A DNA stretch of 64,000 nt, from positions 2,101,197-2,165,196 of the forward strand of contig JAHNZQ020000172.1 of assembly GCA_019155205.2 (NCBI GenBank), given 5' to 3'. The stretch is from Gracilaria vermiculophylla. Its lineage: Eukaryota; Rhodophyta; Florideophyceae; Gracilariales; Gracilariaceae. Below the pieces are notes generated by a model. The model was given only the letters and a program-made list of their open reading frames with translations. It was not told the DNA's origin and did no database searches. Positions within the stretch are counted from its first letter, which is position 1, and every line of letters begins with the position of its first letter. The position numbers and the translations under genes were made by a program. Of this stretch, positions 1-11,830 are shown one piece after another.

Positions 1-127
1 CCACCTCCGAATCCTCTTAAGGAATTCTTCCACTGTTGGGTTCCGATCGTTGCCAACAAGAAAGGCTGTTCTGTCGTGACTCTTGTGCTCCTTATAAGAA
101 ACTGACCTTTTAAGTAGGGAGACCTTT
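1..127 (-). mobile_element. Leader of a minus-strand Ty3/gypsy element (continues left of window)
   Basis: This stretch matches the sequence on the left side of the 5' LTR of the gypsy element at 20300-20421, including the shared TGACCTTTTAAGT word. It is therefore the start of the internal region (primer site and leader) of a second member of the same family. The body of that element lies outside the window. Confidence 0.6.
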
Positions 128-681
128 TGCGTTACCGTAAGATCTCCTTTGGATTTGGTAGTGCCTAAAGTCCCTTAGGAATTTTTGTTGACTCCAAAGA
201 TGCACGTTCCGAAAAGTGGTCTCCGGTAATCTCCGTCACGAGCTGGGGGAATTCTGAAAGAGGACCCGCAAACATCAAGCAGAGAGGGAGGCTCATTGGG
301 CGGAGAATACTCCTACAGGCGCTGCGACGAGGCGATCTTGGGATCGGCGGCTTAGAAACCTTAAGAGGTTCGACGATAGTCTTTAACCAGAAAAATAGAC
401 GTAGAATCGAGGGTCTTTTCTTTACTTCCCAAGAGGTGGAGCTCGATCCGAATATTAAGTACCTCGCCTAACGCCCGCTTCGGCAGGTCTCACTCCTGTA
501 GTAGCTACTTGCACAAATCAACGAAAATAAATCTAAATTCCACCGTTTTTTAAAGGGTGCTGTAGCGCACGTGGGCCAAATTATACACCACGTGCCTCAG
601 ATAATAAAAAATGAGCCGTCCTTGGAAATATCCTGTCCGAAAGTCACATCACCCAATCACCTTAGGATTCACTGTACTACA
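128..681 (-). repeat. Complete 554-bp Ty3/gypsy LTR (5' LTR of the element to the left)
   Basis: The LTR runs from TGCGTTACCG to CTGTACTACA on the plus strand. Its length (554 bp) equals that of the solo LTR at 50117-50670. Related copies lie at 12869-13360, 20422-25440 (split) and 30651-31205. Because internal sequence continues on its left side, it is the 5' LTR of a minus-strand element. The flank at 682-686 (CTGTA) should be one half of the target duplication, with the other half outside the window. The copies differ by many substitutions, so the family is not very young. Confidence 0.75.
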
Positions 682-686
682 CTGTA

Positions 687-1050
687 TTTCTACGAAGGAT
701 TACGCCCTTTACGGTTGCGAATGCGTTCTTCACGCATTAGATATTCACCTATGGCCACCAAATGTACGGAGTATCTGAGAACGGAAAACAATTCACGTCC
801 AAGTTCTTCCAATATGTCTGTCCCATCCTGGACGTGAAGAACCTATTCCCTACCACATACCATCCCCGATGAAATGGGCTAGTTGAACGGTTTGACAGTA
901 ATATTCTCGCTTCCTTGCGATTGCTTGTTCTGATAAACCAAAGACATGAGATCTTTACAAGGACGCGCTGACGTTTCCGTTTAACCCGCAAGTTCACCGT
1001 CACCGTGTCTCCCCCTCGTGCCGTATTCCTTCCTAAGCCTGGGCCCGAAC
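687..1050 (+). pseudogene. Ty3/gypsy integrase fragment
   Basis: Plus-strand translation around 763-905 gives SENGKQFTSKFFQ and, after an in-frame break, TTYHPR-stop-NGLVERFD. These correspond to the second catalytic Asp region and to the TAYHPQTNGxVERFN motif of retroviral-type integrases. Stops and frameshifts are present, so the fragment is dead. It lies in the opposite orientation to the LTR at 128-681, so it is an older element into which that LTR element inserted. The long minus-strand frame over 749-1324 overlaps it and is not preferred here. Confidence 0.65.
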
Positions 1051-2700
1051 CACCGGTTTGACCTTTGTGACGCCCTCTCTGGTCCAGTGGTACGTCATCC
1101 CAATGGACCGAATTGATGCAATTGAGAAGTCCTGCAACTTCTTTGCAGTTGGCTACACCCTCGCGGGGGACGCGCATGTCAAGGTGACGAATGGCAGCCG
1201 TCATACGCAGTTGAATGTACAACAGCTGGTACTGGTCAAACACCTCCGGAAGAGGATACCCTGCCATGCGGACAGCCCATTCGGTAATCACCTCCGAACA
1301 CATTCCGGCATGCGGGTCATTCACGAGATATGACCTCAGCTAGACCAACACCGGAGGGAGTTTAACGTAGCACCCCCGACAAGCCTCCGAGTGGGTTCAC
1401 CACTGTAGTAAGGGGACAAGCCGACCTTTTCGGTGTGCCGTGGCGATCCGTTCCACTTCCGTACTCTCATATGAGACGAAATATCCCATTTGGGAGCGTG
1501 CCTTCTGTTCAAAACGGATGAAGTTCTGCAAGACGTTTGAAAGGTACGACTGGAATAAGTAGCGTAGCTCCGTTTGAAGGATTGGTTCAGTGCAGCAAGA
1601 GCCTTTTTCCTCGCGATAGAGAAATTCCGCCATTCGAGGGTTTCCAACTCCGCAAAGCAATCGCAATACCGAATCTCCCTGAGTGTGCGGTAAAACCCTA
1701 TATCGAACTGGAGCTCACCCGGGACCATCACTTCATACGATGTAGGGCTCTGCCGTCGGTATGCAAATCGCACTAGCGCAGCAGGCGCTACAGCAGCGGA
1801 TTCTCCCCGACCGCGTCGGACTTAGTGCGTTGATACAGCGACGCAGGTCCTTCAATCCCAGGAAATTACCACGCTGGCGTGGAGATTCCCGGAAGGACGC
1901 CGGCTATGTCGAGTTAGCGATACAGAAGTTCGGCGTTCCATATGGCGGTTTGCTGGAAACATGGTCCGAACCTGAGTTGCATCTACCCGTGTCGAGTTAG
2001 CGAGCTACGGCGCACTAAGTAATCGTACGATGGGCACTGTCGGCCGTTGGGGTCTTCGGCGGCAAAGAAACGCGCGTTGCTGGCAACACGAGAAGCAGCC
2101 GGGGGATCTAAGACTTAGCGACGACCTGGGGACAGGTTTTTGTTGGCATCCGGGCCGTCGTTTTTCGACGACGTCAGAGGGTTCGGAGGTGGTGCGCTGG
2201 TGTTGGAGTCAAGATTTTTCGTATCCAGTGAAGCCGATGAGGACGGAAGTGGTTGTTGTGATGAAGCTGGGTCAACGCTTTTTGCGTACGCTATCGGCTC
2301 GTTGCCGTGAACTCCCGGCGAACCGGAGAAGGGCGCGTACTAATGCATCTTATCCCCCTGCGGGACGCCCATCTTGGGTTGGTGCCCTTAGCTGAGAGGT
2401 TGGAAATAAAGTGCACGCCTGTTTTTCGGGGTCATCTCTCATATGGGCTCTTACCATGAAACCCGTAAAAGAGGACTAATGGTGTTGTTCCCTCGAGTGG
2501 GCTCTACCGCTGAACTACCTCTTCAGAGAAAGATTCAAATGTCTTCGTGTGCTATTCCTGCTTGCGGGCTATTGTACTACAGAACCGACAACCAGATGAT
2601 CAGAGTCAACATGAAACTTGCTAATCAACTACAACGAATGGCCGGAAAAGGGGAACCTGAACGAGTTTGAGTTTCCCGAAGGGTTGCGAGCAAATGTATC
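1051..2700. other. Degraded retroelement-like sequence, strand unresolved
   Basis: The base composition is higher in GC than the flank to the right. Several frames of 75-190 codons exist on both strands but no motif could be placed with confidence. Minus-strand frames at 749-1324 and 1336-1773 have protein-like composition and might be gag or connection-domain remnants. At 2501-2524 the minus strand holds a tRNA D-arm-like sequence (AGTTCAGCGGTAGAGC) that fits a pol III A box, but no convincing T-arm follows, so it is not called as a tRNA gene. Confidence 0.4.
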
Positions 2701-5700
2701 AGTAGAATGTTATTGGCACAGCAGTAGATAATATCTCCCCACGCCACGCTCCTTCAGGAATGAATGCATTGCATATCTTCTTCTGAATTTTTTTCTTATG
2801 CATTATTTTCAATTTATTCTGAGGAGAACAGATATTCGATTATATAGCAAAGATGAAGCCACTTCTGTGCTACCTAGACCAGTCTCCTCTTTGTGCATAC
2901 TAACCGGTTCTGCGTGCGCCGCTCGCCTCACTACAGTGTCTCCTGTTTGTTCCTTCTAGTCATTACGTTCGCAATGAAAAGCAACCGACACAAGTCTCTC
3001 TCACATGACTGAGCAGGGGCTTATTTTCCTTAAGCTTAAAAGCTTGGTACCACAATCAAATATCCTTATTTCTTTGATAAAGTACAATATGAACTCTCCG
3101 TCTTGGACTTTGGTGATGAATGAAAAAGAGACGAAAGCGGTTAACTCAACGTGCTTATTGGGCAGCTTTGCGGCTTGTCACCCATGAACTCCATTTCTCA
3201 TCCTGTTTCATGGATCCCTCACAAATTAAAATATATGTTTGAAAAGAAAACTGACCGCAGAGATACTAGCTGGTGCTGAAGCCATTGATGAAGGATATAT
3301 GTGTAGCTCATGCACACCCAGAAACAAAGGTGCTTGATGTTCTTATACATACTTTTGGTGATTCTATAGGCCTCTTTACTTCTCTTTCTATACAAAAAGA
3401 AACTTATGATATATCGCTTCATGAAACTCCTGCCTGTTTAATTTTCCGTTTCGAGTAAGAAGCGTGAGACAGATTGCTTAAGTTCCTGAAGTATTCATTC
3501 TCTTTAATGCTTTCAAGAAGAAAAACAGCTCTCATACTGATTTAATATAGCTAGAAACTACAATGTGAGACAAAGTTCTACATTTTTATAACAGTGTCCG
3601 AAACCCATTCTACAAAGAAAAACTGTGCCTGAAGAAAGATAGATGAGTATTGATGCTACGTGATTCTAGTTCATACTTTAATTCACAAGTCGGCTGAAGG
3701 TGTGATTCGTACCGTACCTCTCGTGATTGCGAGTTCGCCGCGCAATGTTGCCACGTAATATTTTGTTTTATTGCTATAACCTGTATTGTATGTGATTCTA
3801 ATAACGCTCTATATAAGCCTAGTGCTCGCGCACGTAAAAGTACGTAAAAGAATACTATTTGCGTCGAAATTGCGTTGAACCAATATTCAGTACCAGTTCT
3901 CTGAAGTCCATTGTTGCAGCCCCATACAATCATTTTTCATTTAGATGATACACGAATTTGTTAAATGCCTGTAAAGCTTCTGCACTTAGATGGACACGTT
4001 ATGAATTATGTATTGTATGAGCCTTGTCAGTATCATCTTTTCAAATATAGCTTGAATATTCTACCCTCTATTCTTGCTAAAATTGGGGTCGATCGTAAAT
4101 ACTCATTGCTAAATAAAAGTGATGGAAAATGATTTAAAGAGGGTTTTAAACTGATGGGACGGTTGGTAATCATTTTGCAGCTCTCCAATAACCTACAAGT
4201 GAACATCACTACTTTATTGCTCTGCGAGTGGAATCGCTGACGCTTGTGGCGGTGGAACGAAGCGGACGGAAAATAATGAAGACTTACATTACGCACGGGC
4301 TGATCCACGATGCATCGCAAATGATGTAGCCGTGGCAGTTTTCTAAAATTGTCGTTCACTTATCCGGCGGCGGCATGTCGTATCCCGCGAGGTCTGCACT
4401 TTTGAAGTACGCCGAAACCTAGAAAGGGCTGTCGCTGGTATCCATGTCGCATCCACGGCATACAGAACGTGATTCACGCCAATGTGATCAGTTAGGAGCA
4501 GGGAAACGTGACAAATGCCGAATCGCCGCAGGGTCTCGAAAAAGAGCGGTGGTCACTTTTTTCGCTGTCTGACTTGAACCCACGCCGTGGCCTTCTCCCC
4601 GCGGGAGGGAGAAAGAAGGTAAACGCAATCTATGTCACTTTCCAGGCGAGCTCGGACGCAATGAGCTCCGTGCAAGATGTTGCGAACCACGGGATCTTCT
4701 CGCTAACGTTATTCAAGACATTTTGGATCGACGATCTGTTGGGACATGCTCGATACGCGTTGAGAGCACGGCTAATGGCTGTGTGCATGTGCTTGGTCTT
4801 ACTCTACGAGAATTACTAAGCACGTACGGATTGCATCAACATTACTCGAAATGGTGAAAGGAAAAGCAAGTACTGGACTAGCCCCGTTTCACACGAACAA
4901 TAGTTGTAGTCAACTGGCCGCATCATTTTGCGCAGCTTCTCTTTTTTCTTTTGTTTATTATAAAAAAAAATTGCAATATGCATAGACTGGTTCGCTAAAA
5001 GACATTCATGAGCTTTCCTATTAAATGTCAGAGCGTTAAACCAATGAAGCAAGAATGAGCACCTTTCATTGGTCTTCAAAGCGATCTTGTTTTCTTTTTG
5101 CACAGCACTGTGTATTTGATGCTGTCAAACATGTCCCTGCAATTTAGAAAACCAAGAACAATATATGTTCCCCCCAAAAATTAAATAATTAGGTGGAGAG
5201 TAAAAAAAAAGAGAAATGGAGTTCAAAACAAAAGGGATAGAGCAAAGCAACAAACATTAGTACAATGAAAAGTAAACAACTACACGAGATGGTCTAGTTT
5301 TATGCTTTATCCTAAACTTTGCGCGAAGTGTGAGATTATACGCAGAAAAATAGAAGTTCAAAGGGTGCGTTATATTTTTCTACAGATCAAAGCGGATGCA
5401 TGGTAGCTCTTTTACAGTTCCTCTTTTTCGATGAGTATTTTGGATATCTTGAGAATGCATTTTGTGGGTGAATATTCTAGTACAGAAAAGAACAGCAATA
5501 TACGCGAAGATCAATCGTTTGTCTAGAAATAGTATCACTACAGTTTTTATATCTTTTTTGCTCACGTAGTGGTTTATAGCACTGGGATATGGTGGTTCGT
5601 TGCGCTGTCTGATATTACGTAAACTCCAATTGGCTTTATTAGGATTGCTTGTTGTAAGCAAAAACTCTCAGATGGGCGGTAGAAGTTTATAATGGCAGCG

Positions 5701-7121
5701 AAAATGTCATGGTTGGGTTATTGAAAAGTAGAAGGTTTTAAACAGGTTGAGACGAAAAGGTGTTAAACTATTTGGCATAATTAATACGATTTTTACTTCT
5801 TACACCGTCTCATTAATATAAATATTTATCAACGACACTCAATCAGAGATGGAACTTAAAACTTGTCCACCATTGTCAAATAGTATTAAATTAAAGTCTG
5901 TTTCAAAAGTATGGGACACCTGGCATTTTGATGCAAATCATAGTTTTTAGTCCTGTAGTGCTACCAAAATCAGTTTTCAAAAAAAATTCAAATTAAAAAA
6001 CCGGTTTAAAATCATAGGACATTTTACTGTCAAATTTCTTTTTTCCTTCCTCAGTAGTTAATTTTCGCTTCTGTGTACTAAATGATACTAATTAATCGCT
6101 TTTGCATCACGTTTGTGTAACGCCCCATACTTCTAATATTCATAGTTTTCGCGCTATTTCCAATACTTTTCTTTAAACAAAAACCTGTTCAGAATGGCCT
6201 GTAATGGCCATAAAGAATTTTAACGAGTACATCTTTGTTCATTTTCAAAGATGTTTAAGTAAACTCAACGCGTAAGTAGCTACGTGGCATTAAGTTATAT
6301 TTGGCATAGAATGTTTTTCATTGTTGTAGACTACTAAACTGAGACAATATTTTCGTGAAAGAGCATATCACATTTCTGATAAAATATGTAAAGATTTAAA
6401 ACCAGATGCGTGAAAGCATTTGTAAGCCTTTCTGAGTCTATAATGCTTACCGAAAAGGTTTTTTATGTTTCTTTTTTCATCGAGAATCCAGTTCATAGCA
6501 CAGTGTAGGCTATAGTAGAGCTTTTCTAGGTTCAAATTTGGTTTGCTGTGTCTCTGCTTATGATAGCAATATGCAAAACACTGTAGTTCATCTAAATCAA
6601 AGTTTTACTGAATTTAAAACACATTCGTTTTGCACATATCTTTTTTCCGGTGCTCATAGCACACAATGGCGTCTTGGTTTGTTTATTGGTAGAAGCTTCA
6701 GAAAGAAAAGTTTGTCCAGTTTTATAAACCAAAAACATTTTTAAGCCGTTTTCGTTACCAATTTATTCTTTCTTTATAAACGTATCGTTCCTTTAACGAC
6801 GTTTCTAGCGCAAAATTCATAACAAGGGTAATTATTTGGCAAAACATTATGCTTATTATGAAAGCTGCGCATTTTTAGGCTTTCAATAATACGTTATGTT
6901 TACATTACATTCACTATATAAGAAAATGGTATACAAATAAGAATTAAAGTTTCGGTTTGAAGAAAAAAACGTGTTGTGGTAATAATCACGCGCAAGTTTG
7001 AAATGTCCTATCTTTTTGGAACGCAAAATTGAACGGTTTTTGGGAAAGGGACGGCTACTGTAGGCAAAATTGCGCATTTTAGCGAGCTTTATGTGTGTCC
7101 TGTAATTTTTTAACGTACTGT
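2701..7121. other. AT-rich interval without recognisable genes
   Basis: The interval contains only short scattered ORFs with low-complexity composition. A somewhat GC-richer block at 4330-4815 has ORFs on both strands but no motif that I recognise. Near 3812 a TATATAAGC word lies upstream of a short GC-richer stretch and could be a relic LTR promoter. The last bases before element A (7117-7121, ACTGT) are the left target-site duplication of that element. Confidence 0.5.
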
Positions 7122-7439
7122 TGTTAGAGACGACATGGCTTAATGCTTCTGAATATGCAGCAATAGAAATTGTCAGCAACAAAGATGACGTGGTATTGAG
7201 CGAAAGGGAAACAGCAAACGGTTGCAAAGAGCAGATGAGAGCACGGAGCAACGAGCGCCAGCGAAAGAACAGACCTGAAAATGATAAAAAGGGTATTTCG
7301 AGCGAACGGGTAAATACCGTTGGAAGGAGAGCAACAACCAGAGGCGCAGGAGCGATTTTTCCTGTTCGCGTTCGTCCATACTACGCGTGCGTTTCAGCAC
7401 TGCCGTTTAATAATGAACGACACATTCAGTCGTCAAATA
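7122..7439 (+). repeat. 5' LTR of copia element A
   Basis: This 318-bp LTR starts TGTTAGAGACGAC and ends CAGTCGTCAAATA. It aligns end to end with 25613-25932 at roughly 75-80% identity by eye, so the element is old. The copia-type primer site follows directly. Short ORFs inside both LTRs look alike because the LTRs are homologous, not because they are genes. Confidence 0.85.
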
Positions 7440-7456
7440 GTTATGGGAACAGGGGG
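7440..7456 (+). promoter_or_regulatory. Primer binding site of element A (initiator-tRNA half type)
   Basis: GTTATGGGAACAG abuts the LTR. It is a two-base variant of GTTATGGGCCCAG, the complement of the initiator tRNA-Met anticodon arm used for half-tRNA priming by Drosophila copia (established for copia). The same motif follows or faces LTR ends at 46389, 51548-51560 and 39641-39650. Confidence 0.7.
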
Positions 7457-7553
7457 TGGCTCAAGCGCTGACTGTAGTGGAAACGTGAGATAAGCGCCAT
7501 TTTTTCATAAGAAATGTGACATCAAAAGTTGAGTATAGTCAATCTTTGCGAAT

Positions 7554-8440
7554 TTGGATGTAGATGATCGTTTCTTGTGTGTGGAAGTTGATGCAAAGTT
7601 CAAAGCGATATCTCTAGGAGCAGAAAGACTCACTTATCTTCGATGTGACAGCACTGCTCGTGAGCTCTTGAAAGAAGCAAAAGAGCCCGTAAATCTATCT
7701 TTCGATTTCAACAAAGAGGATACAGAGGCCAAACAAGTGGATGAATCCATAGTCGATATCATAGCTACAGATTCACCGACTGACGTCGCTAAGCGGGAAT
7801 TAGATATTCTTAATGCCGTACACTAATTCGAAAGGAAGAATGGAGAAAAATTGTTCTGTTTCGCTGCCCATTTCAGGGGAGCAGTTGCAAAGTATAGAAA
7901 CAACACAGATGTCGTTTAAGAATTGTTTTTCAGACACTTTGCTATTCTGATGCTGCGTAATGCGCTATTGTCTCCAGACACAATGAACTGCGTTATTTTT
8001 CGGCTTACAATGGAAACTGGGATCACCAAAGTGTCGTTTCAACTACCGTTGAACCTCGCGGCAGATACAGTTGATTCTCTCTTTAAATGCCTCCAGCAAA
8101 GTGAATGTATCCGACCAAATCTAAACAGGCATAAAAAATACAGCGAAACCTCAACAAAGCAAGTACTTCCGACACCACAATGTTCAAGACTAGATGCGAC
8201 TGCTGCGGTGCTGTCCCACGTGCATGATAAAGAAAATAATGATGACAACAGAATGGAAAATTCTCAGCTTTCGTCTTTATTAAGCAAACGTTCAGCAGCA
8301 TCCCAGCATAAGACTGGAACAGGAGAATGCCTGTCGTGCTTGTGGAGAGCGCGAACATTGGTTCAAGGACGGCAAAGAATGTTGGGATACAATGGTGACT
8401 CGGAGGAGGGTAGCACGGTATTACAGGAATAATGTCAGAA
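7554..8440 (+). pseudogene. Gag of copia element A (frameshifted)
   Basis: Two frames (7554-7826 and 7923-8432) and the gap between them read as one decayed Gag. Around 7800-7920 the translation resembles copia Gag (FERKNGEKLFCFAAHFRGA). At about 8334-8390 a cysteine-histidine cluster (CRACGEREHWFKDGKEC) in another frame is a probable zinc-knuckle remnant with altered spacing. It lies just downstream of the LTR and primer site, where Gag belongs. At least two frameshifts separate the pieces. Confidence 0.6.
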
Positions 8441-8639
8441 AGTCTTAAGACGGACCCCCGCCGCTTGCAAAACGGGAGGTTGTAGTAGGAAAACATACTG
8501 ACGTAGAAGACTCGCCTTTATCCCGCTGAGTGTGGTGTCCTTAGCTCGATCCACTGTACTACACTGAGTTCCAGTAAGCTCCCGCCGTATCTCAACCATA
8601 TTCTTGGTGAAGGGGCACACAGACCTCTACGAGCGGCAT

Positions 8640-9341
8640 GGAAAAAGCAACAGCATTTTGCGATGCGATGGAATTCAAATTAAAACTTGATGTTCCCAGG
8701 GAACAACTGTTTCCATGGATGGAGGGACACGTGCGTAAATCCAAAGCCCATTATGGCCACATGGATCCCCGTAGTCAACAACATTCATGGACGACCTTCC
8801 TCCCTATCATTTGAAATTGACGATGGGACCTCGCCGATCATTCTTGGACTCGATTTGAAACGATACTGCAAGACGCTAAACCGCACCGAACTGTTGACTG
8901 TACCCATGAAACGGCCAATGGATACGCAGCAGAGACGTTTCTACACATAAATTGACCAGGACCTGGATAGCAATCACCGCATACGTATTAAGCTCTTGCC
9001 GCATAAGTTTTCTTCAATTAAGTCTCTTTTCGATGTTGACGGATGCGGTATTCACATCGAAAAGAACGCGATCAAGAAGATGCACAGGTGTACGCATGCA
9101 ACGGCAGAAGCGAAAAAATCCATTTTGAAGGCCGCGGGAAAGCTTACTGCTCAGCTAGCACAACTCTGTGATCTGAGTTGAAGTGATTGTGACATTTTTG
9201 CAGCAACTGGGCACCCAACCTACGGGAAAGGGTGACTACTACTGATGTTAACGACGCCTTCAACCAGTCCCCCCCAAACTGATTGCGTAGTGGTTTACAT
9301 CGAAAGCGAGAAGTAAGAGGTTCTCCACAGAATGGATGGCG
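8640..9341 (+). pseudogene. Protease and integrase start of copia element A
   Basis: Frames at 8687-8950 and 8996-9181 contain LSFEIDDGTSPIILGLDLK, a protease-like stretch with an Asp-Gly-Thr core, followed by a basic linker. The part just before 9342 (VVYIESEK) continues after the inserted solo LTR with NYGERVVIAKKNAKKMA, consistent with an integrase core split by that insertion. Stops are present throughout. The assignment rests on position and weak motif similarity. Confidence 0.55.
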
Positions 9342-9346
9342 GTATC

Positions 9347-9808
9347 TGTTGTAGAAGCCATTGGAAGCTTCCTAGAAGCAACTAGAAACTAGAAAAGTCC
9401 AGATGGTTCTAGAATATTCTATAGAAGAATTGTTGAGAATGTTCTAGATGCTTTGTGATAGAAATTGTTAGANNNNNNNNNNNNNNNNNNNNNNNNNNNN
9501 NNNNNNNNNNNNNNNNNNNNNNNNNNNNNNNNNNNNNNNNNNNNNNNNNNNNNNNNNNNNNNNNNNNNNNNNAAGTCCAGATGGTTCTAGAATATTCTAT
9601 AGAAGAATTGTTGAGAATGTTCTAGATGCTTTGTGATAGAAATTGTTAGAAGGTCTAGAAGGCCATAGAACCTTACCAGAACAGTATATAAGGAACAATG
9701 GTATACCAGGTTTGATGAATGATAGAAGTCAAGCCGAGTCATCAAGATAAATCAACTTTGCATTTATTCAAGTCTATCCTAAGCTCTGTACTACACCTAT
9801 TCACAATA
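9347..9808 (+). repeat. Solo copia-type LTR with heat-shock-element motifs
   Basis: The LTR starts TGTTGTAGAAG and ends TTCACAATA, with a perfect 5-bp duplication GTATC on both sides (9342-9346 and 9809-9813). It contains TTCTAGAATATTC at 9407-9419, a perfect three-unit TTCnnGAAnnTTC heat-shock element, and a second GAAnnTTC array at 9437-9444. A TATA-like TATATAAGG lies near 9684. The true length is about 280 bp, because the N block and one of two identical 78-bp flanks are probably assembly artefacts. It interrupts the integrase of element A. Confidence 0.8.
9473..9572. other. 100-N assembly gap, probably spurious
   Basis: The 78 bases left of the gap (9395-9472) are repeated identically right of it (9573-9650). 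This is what two overlapping contigs look like when they were not merged. Confidence 0.8.
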
Positions 9809-9813
9809 GTATC

Positions 9814-10665
9814 AACTACGGAGAGAGGGTCGTAATCGCCAAGAAAAACGCTAAGAAGATGGCAAAAAAGCTGGAAACAAAATGAATTTATCTATAAGGA
9901 GCGCCAAAGAAATTTAATAGTGATCCTTAGTTAAGCACACCAGTACTGAAAAGAGTGCTCCAGTCACATGGGATACAGACCAGAGAACGGCCGTCTCCAT
10001 CATCGTCGAGAAAAGGTAGTTTGGAGCGTAACGATGGCCTACTCAGGTAGGTATTCAGTCGTATCTCGCGAGAAACTTCTACAGCATCGGCACAAACATT
10101 GGTTACTCGAGCCTCTTTTTTATGCAATATATTCCATGGACGATCGATCCTCAGCACCTTCCAACTTGCACAGGGGTATTCCTTATCGCTATTAGAAATT
10201 ATAGAGCACCAAAAACCAGACGAGTTGTTGAAAGCACAAAAGAACACTACGGTAACAAGAGCCCTCCCGGTACTGATCCGTTTGCATGATAACCATCTGG
10301 TATGGCAGTTCACGCTTAATCCTGGATCAAATATACGGTTGTATTACAATACTTCGAAACAGAATGACACATGAAGATGCGTAAGAGCAACCGTAATAGC
10401 TGCAAACCCATTATTTTTAGGTGCAGGAGATCCAACCGCGGCCGAACCATATCAGTGACCCACGAACACATACGATTGTCACCGGATGGAGTTCTCAGCC
10501 AAGAGCTGCGAGAAGGAATCTTGGAGGACGTCCTGGCGGACGACAGGCCATCATCATCGCACGAAAAGCCATCATTTGAAGAGAAAAGTTATTCCATACA
10601 AGATACAGACGATAGGGAGCAGGTCACGCTAGGTATTTTTGGGCCAGGATCCGACCAAAAATAGG
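9814..10665 (+). pseudogene. Integrase core and C-terminal part of copia element A
   Basis: After the solo LTR, plus-strand frames continue the integrase. The frame at 10099-10374 contains NIFHGRSILSTFQLAQGYS, followed by a conserved-looking YNTSKQND and then RTISVTHEHIRLSPDG in the frame at 10371-10664. This has the shape of an integrase C-terminal region with an SH3-like barrel. Unlike elements B and C, no Tudor-like segment is visible before the RT. The region has several stops and frameshifts. Confidence 0.55.
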
Positions 10666-10679
10666 TGCAGCCGTATCCT

Positions 10680-11830
10680 ATCGTTAACAAGAGCCTCTTC
10701 ACCAAGGTGTTTGTTAATGATCCAACAACAGACATTTGAGCCCATGCGATGGACAACAGCTCCCCCGTTCAAGACCACATGCTCAAATCAGACGAGCAAC
10801 GAAGCTTGAACCTGAACTTTAAAAGCACTGGGGGTGCACAAGAAACACGGAAAAACATAGATTGCGCTCCGCCTCGGCTATTGGACAAGGTCGCATCGTA
10901 GGAGACTCATAGCGCCTGGAATGGGGCGTATATTGAGGTTATGGAGAAAGACATACCATAAGGATGCAAAACTTATAAGCTCCCCCGTTGTGTAGAACGT
11001 CATGCGCGAAGAGAAAGGCCATAAACGACTAAAAGCCAGATTCTGCCCACGCGGTAACAGAGATAGAGAGAAAGTCACTATCAGATGCAATTCCACCAGC
11101 GCACAATTTCCCATATTGAGAATGCTGCTGTCTATAGCGACGTTGCTAGAATTTTGAATGGGATGCATTGATATCAAAGGAGAGGACTTGCAAAGTGGAG
11201 ATATTACGCGTAATATTTATGTTTGCCCACCACGAGAATACAACAGAAAGCATGAAATACTGTGGAAGCTTGACAAGCTTCCATATGGCGTTAACGAAGC
11301 AGAGCGACATTGAGCGTATGTAATTGAGAACTGGTTAATAAAACAAGCAAATTTCGAGAGAGTACATGAAGTAAGTCAATTCTTCTTGAGAAAGAACGAA
11401 GTTGGACAAATCACACTAGGCATTGTAGAGCCTTCCAATGACGTGCTCCTGGCCAGACCGGAAGAGGCTACGCAGAAAGTTTCGAACGGAATCGCTTAAC
11501 GGTTCATGATAAGTAAGGCGATCATTGACAACGAAATTCAATCCAGTGGATGCACCATACGACAGAACCCACGCCATGAAATCACACTGTCAATGAATGA
11601 ATACTGCAACTCCATGCAGCCAATTAATATCAGTAAGTAGTGGAAAACAATGCAGCAGGATGTAGCATCTGAAACGGAAAGAAAGATGTACAGATAGATA
11701 GCATGTGAGCTGGTTTGGCCTGGTAGGGGGGCGCTGCCTCAAGGTGCTTACGTTGGGTCTACCATGCACCAATGGTTGCCACAATTGTGGTACAGGACAT
11801 TACTAAGGCGAACAGGTAGGTAGTTGTATG
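10680..11830 (+). pseudogene. Reverse transcriptase of copia element A
   Basis: The plus-strand translation shows copia RT landmarks: CIDIKGEDLQSGDITRNIYVCPPREY at about 11163-11240 (first catalytic Asp and the PPREY loop), KLDKLPYGVNEAERH, and at about 11430-11450 a decayed catalytic motif reading NDVLLA where VDDVLLA is expected. The thumb and connection (ISKAIIDNEIQSSGC, then GALPQGAYVGSTMHQWLP) reach 11800. Multiple stops rule out function. The next 600 bases, before RNase H, are too diverged to read. Confidence 0.75.

Noticed and set aside
749..1324. 191-codon minus-strand frame
   Set aside because: It overlaps a clear plus-strand integrase motif (TTYHP...NGLVERF). Part of it (beyond about 1060) might still be a Gag remnant, so it is mentioned only within the degraded interval.
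9927..10313. 128-codon minus-strand frame
   Set aside because: It is antisense to plus-strand integrase text of copia element A that fits the element order.
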